Origin: Endomicrobium sp.
Lineage (GTDB): Bacteria; Elusimicrobiota; Endomicrobiia; Endomicrobiales; Endomicrobiaceae
Assembly (NCBI GenBank): GCA_031260765.1
Contig: JAISKX010000249.1
Span: 1 to 6,986, forward strand
Direction: 5' to 3'
DNA: 6,986 nucleotides
Under the pieces are notes generated by a model. It worked only from the letters and a program-made list of their open reading frames with translations. It was not told the origin of the DNA and searched no databases. Shown here in pieces: positions 5,303 to 6,986 of the stretch (position 1 is the first letter of the stretch; every line of letters starts with the position of its first letter). A program made the position numbers and the translations under genes.

Positions 5303-6986
5303 GAGGCTTCTTCAATTACATTTAGCGGCTTAGGCAAAACTGTGAATTTTATAAGCAATCCGGGCAAAGCAGGAAATGGAAATTTTAGCGGCGGCGGAGC
5401 AATCTTTACAATAGGCTCAGGCGGCAGACAGGCTTTTATCGGGTTTAATGATGTAAATGTCAATTTTATAAACAATCTTTCTAATAATGACGGCGGAGCA
5501 ATTTTTGCAAATGGGTCTTCAAATATAAATTTTAATAATACAGATGTGTCTTTTACTTCAAATAGTGCTGTGAATTCCGGCGGAGCTATATATATCAATG
5601 CAGGTTCTGTAATTTCTATAAGCGGCTCGGGCAAGTTTATCGGCAATAGCGCATATAGGGGCGGAGCATTTTTTATTGATAATTCAAATCTAAATCTCAT
5701 TGCAAATAAAGGAGATTTTGTATTTGAAGATAATAGTGCTAAAAGCGGTAAAGATATTTATATGAATGGGTTTTCTAATGTAAATTTAGATGCTCAAAAT
5801 AATAATATAATAATGAAAGGCGGCATAGCGGGCGATGCTCAATCTAACATAGTAAAGACAGGCTCAGGACAATGGATTTTGTCAGGTAGTAATGATTACA
5901 AAGGCTCTATAAGCATAGAAAATGGAGATTTTGTTTTAAAGAATATATCAAATACAAAATTTGGTTCCATAACAATTGCACAAGGAGCAAAGTTCTCTAT
6001 AGCGGAGTCTGCCTCTACTATATACGTTGATAAATTGGCAATAAATGGAATTTATGAAATAGGGTTGAGGCTTGAAAATAATACTATAAAAGCTGATATC
6101 ACAAGCGCAACTGATACTATAGATATAGGAGTAAACAGTGAATTGAGAGGCGTATCAAATGTATTATCAGCTCTTTCTTATGCTCAGCTGCAAACGGGTT
6201 TGGGGTATATTCCTCTTTTATATGCTCAAAACGGCATAAACGGAATATTTGGCAATACCAATAGTGGAAGAATATATTTGGGCAAAGGATTCGGTTATAA
6301 TTTTGATTATCAAGACAATGCTCTATATGTAATAATCTCAAGCGGAAGCTCTCCAAACATAATCATTCCGGGAATTGATGATGAGAGCCGCCAAGTTATA
6401 GAGTCTTTAAACAATTTAGGCGCAGATACGCCTTATGATAGCGACCTTCTTGATATCAAAGATTATCTATACGGCTTGCAATTATTGGGGTCGGATATTC
6501 CCGTTGAATTCGTGCAAAATTTAGGCGGCAAGTTTATGGCTAATGTCTTGCCTTTATCTTTAATCAATAAAGACTATAATAGCAGGATATATTCAAAAAT
6601 CAATGAATCTAAAGAAGTCAGCAAATATATAGCAAAAAGCATTTGGGTGCAAGGCGGCGCGGCGGGATTGGAATATAATAAATCAGCCGGAGCGAAATTT
6701 AACAATGATTCTTTCGGAGTTCAAGCTGGTTTTAATTTTCTTACTTCAACGGATTTTATAGTAGGCGCATATATTGGTTATGATTCCAATAAGGTAACTC
6801 AAAGCGAAAACAAAGCCGATATACAAGATATTCAACTGGGAATTTATGGCGGATATTTTGACTCTTGGTTTAATGTAAGATGGAATTTTACCGGGGCTCA
6901 GCAATACTTTAAAACAGACAGAGTTGTTAGTTGGAATTCTCAACAAAGAAATCCTCAGGCTAATTTTGACGCTTACAATATAAGCG
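5303..6986 (+). CDS. C-terminal fragment of the interrupted autotransporter: repeats, PATR and barrel start (partial)
   Basis: Open in the same frame as the upstream piece for 561 codons to the window edge, with no ordinary start at its head. In-frame candidates are ATT 5315 (8 nt after AGGAGG at 5301-5306), GTG 5342 and ATG 5762, none followed by a signal peptide. It carries four GGA motifs (GGAIFT, GGAIFA, GGAIYI, GGAFFI). A SGKDIYMNG strand follows, then one PATR-like repeat at about 5849-5944 and a stretch of Asn/Ile-rich strands. Next is a pre-barrel region at about 6390-6640. Beta-barrel strands begin with alternating aromatic and small residues (WVQGGAAGLEY, FGVQAGFNF, VGAYIGYDS, LGIYGGYFDSWFNVRW). 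The barrel is cut by the window edge after roughly 110 residues. The sustained coding character shows that the interruption is recent, artefactual or tolerated. Confidence 0.7.
5849..5944 (+). repeat. PATR-like autotransporter-associated strand repeat
   Basis: The segment reads IVKTGSGQWILSGSNDYKG followed by a strand ending in ENGDFVLKN. This matches the usual form of passenger-associated transport repeats (K-x-G-x-G-x-W-x-L-x-G-x-N-x-Y-x-G, then a strand ending in G-x-L). In known autotransporters such repeats sit in the passenger and aid transport. Only one copy is clear, and I see no equally clear copy in the leftward paralogue. Confidence 0.75.

Larger units (their letters stand above)
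4772..6986 (+). pseudogene. Second Pmp-like autotransporter gene, interrupted by an in-frame TAG (3' end outside window)
   Basis: From ATG 4772 one frame runs to the right edge and is broken only by TAG at 5300-5302 (codon 177); 561 further codons are open. Read through, it gives a signal peptide (1-28, ending PVYA), seven GGA-type motifs near residues 106, 140, 171, 208, 241, 270 and 297, and a PATR-like strand repeat (about 360-392, VKTGSGQWILSGSNDYKG). A pre-barrel segment with NLGGKFMANVL follows, and a beta-barrel begins at IWVQGG (Trp625). It resembles the leftward protein in its N-terminal layout (an early Trp, then an I-x-G-x-x-x-x-SG stretch) and before the barrel (LSGEFLANAL in the other protein). 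No cysteine codon appears. The stop falls inside a repeat unit whose flanks keep the normal register. It could be a true nonsense mutation, a sequencing or assembly error, or a site of readthrough or reinitiation. Whether an OmpA domain follows is not visible. Confidence 0.75.

Noticed and set aside
5282..5306. Frameshift as the cause of the interruption
   Set aside because: The coding frame before and after the stop is the same (both in the frame of ATG 4772), so a single net frameshift does not explain it.
5299..5700. 133-codon open frame on the minus strand
   Set aside because: Its APPEFTALFE-type protein is the antisense reading of the GGA repeats on the plus strand; there is no ribosome binding site, and the plus strand is clearly coding.
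6117..6946. Two minus-strand open frames of 79 and 66 codons
   Set aside because: They are antisense to the continuous plus-strand autotransporter frame and have no supporting signals.

Overview
The window comes from an AT-rich, diderm (Gram-negative-type) bacterium. Two genes encode large, mature-cysteine-free surface proteins of the autotransporter (type V secretion) type. One of them ends in an OmpA-like peptidoglycan-binding domain, which requires an outer membrane and a periplasm. The passengers are built from GGA[I/L/V] and FxxN repeats, as in chlamydial polymorphic membrane proteins (Pmp). Gene style, base composition and the AAA ATPase fragment remind me of host-associated Elusimicrobiota (Endomicrobium/Elusimicrobium), but the sequence does not prove this and I hold the assignment loosely.

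Layout, left to right. (1) Positions 1-426, plus strand: the 3' end of an AAA+ ATPase gene whose Walker motifs lie off the left edge. (2) Positions 449-4435, minus strand: a complete 1328-residue protein with a signal peptide, a Pmp-like beta-solenoid passenger, an autotransporter beta-barrel, a Glu/Gln-rich linker and an OmpA-like C-terminal domain. It converges on the ATPase gene with a 22-bp gap and no recognisable terminator. (3) Positions 4436-4771: a 336-bp divergent intergenic region with a near-consensus sigma-70-type promoter for the rightward gene, a weaker candidate for the leftward gene, two ribosome binding sites and several short direct and inverted repeats. (4) Positions 4772-6986 and beyond, plus strand: a second, related autotransporter with a signal peptide, seven GGA-type repeat units, a PATR-like strand repeat and the start of a beta-barrel. 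It is interrupted at 5300-5302 by one in-frame TAG and then stays open in the same frame to the right edge (561 further codons).

The two large genes look like diverged paralogues sharing one divergent control region. They share the signal-peptide end (VYA), the N-terminal layout, the GGA/FxxN repeats, a pre-barrel segment and the barrel. The likely role is display of long beta-helical adhesin-like passengers on the outer membrane. The most notable points are the OmpA domain placed after an autotransporter barrel, the amber codon sitting in a short anomalous GC-rich block that also forms a strong Shine-Dalgarno sequence, and the repeat-rich region between the genes. I saw no RNA genes, CRISPR arrays, insertion sequences or attachment sites.
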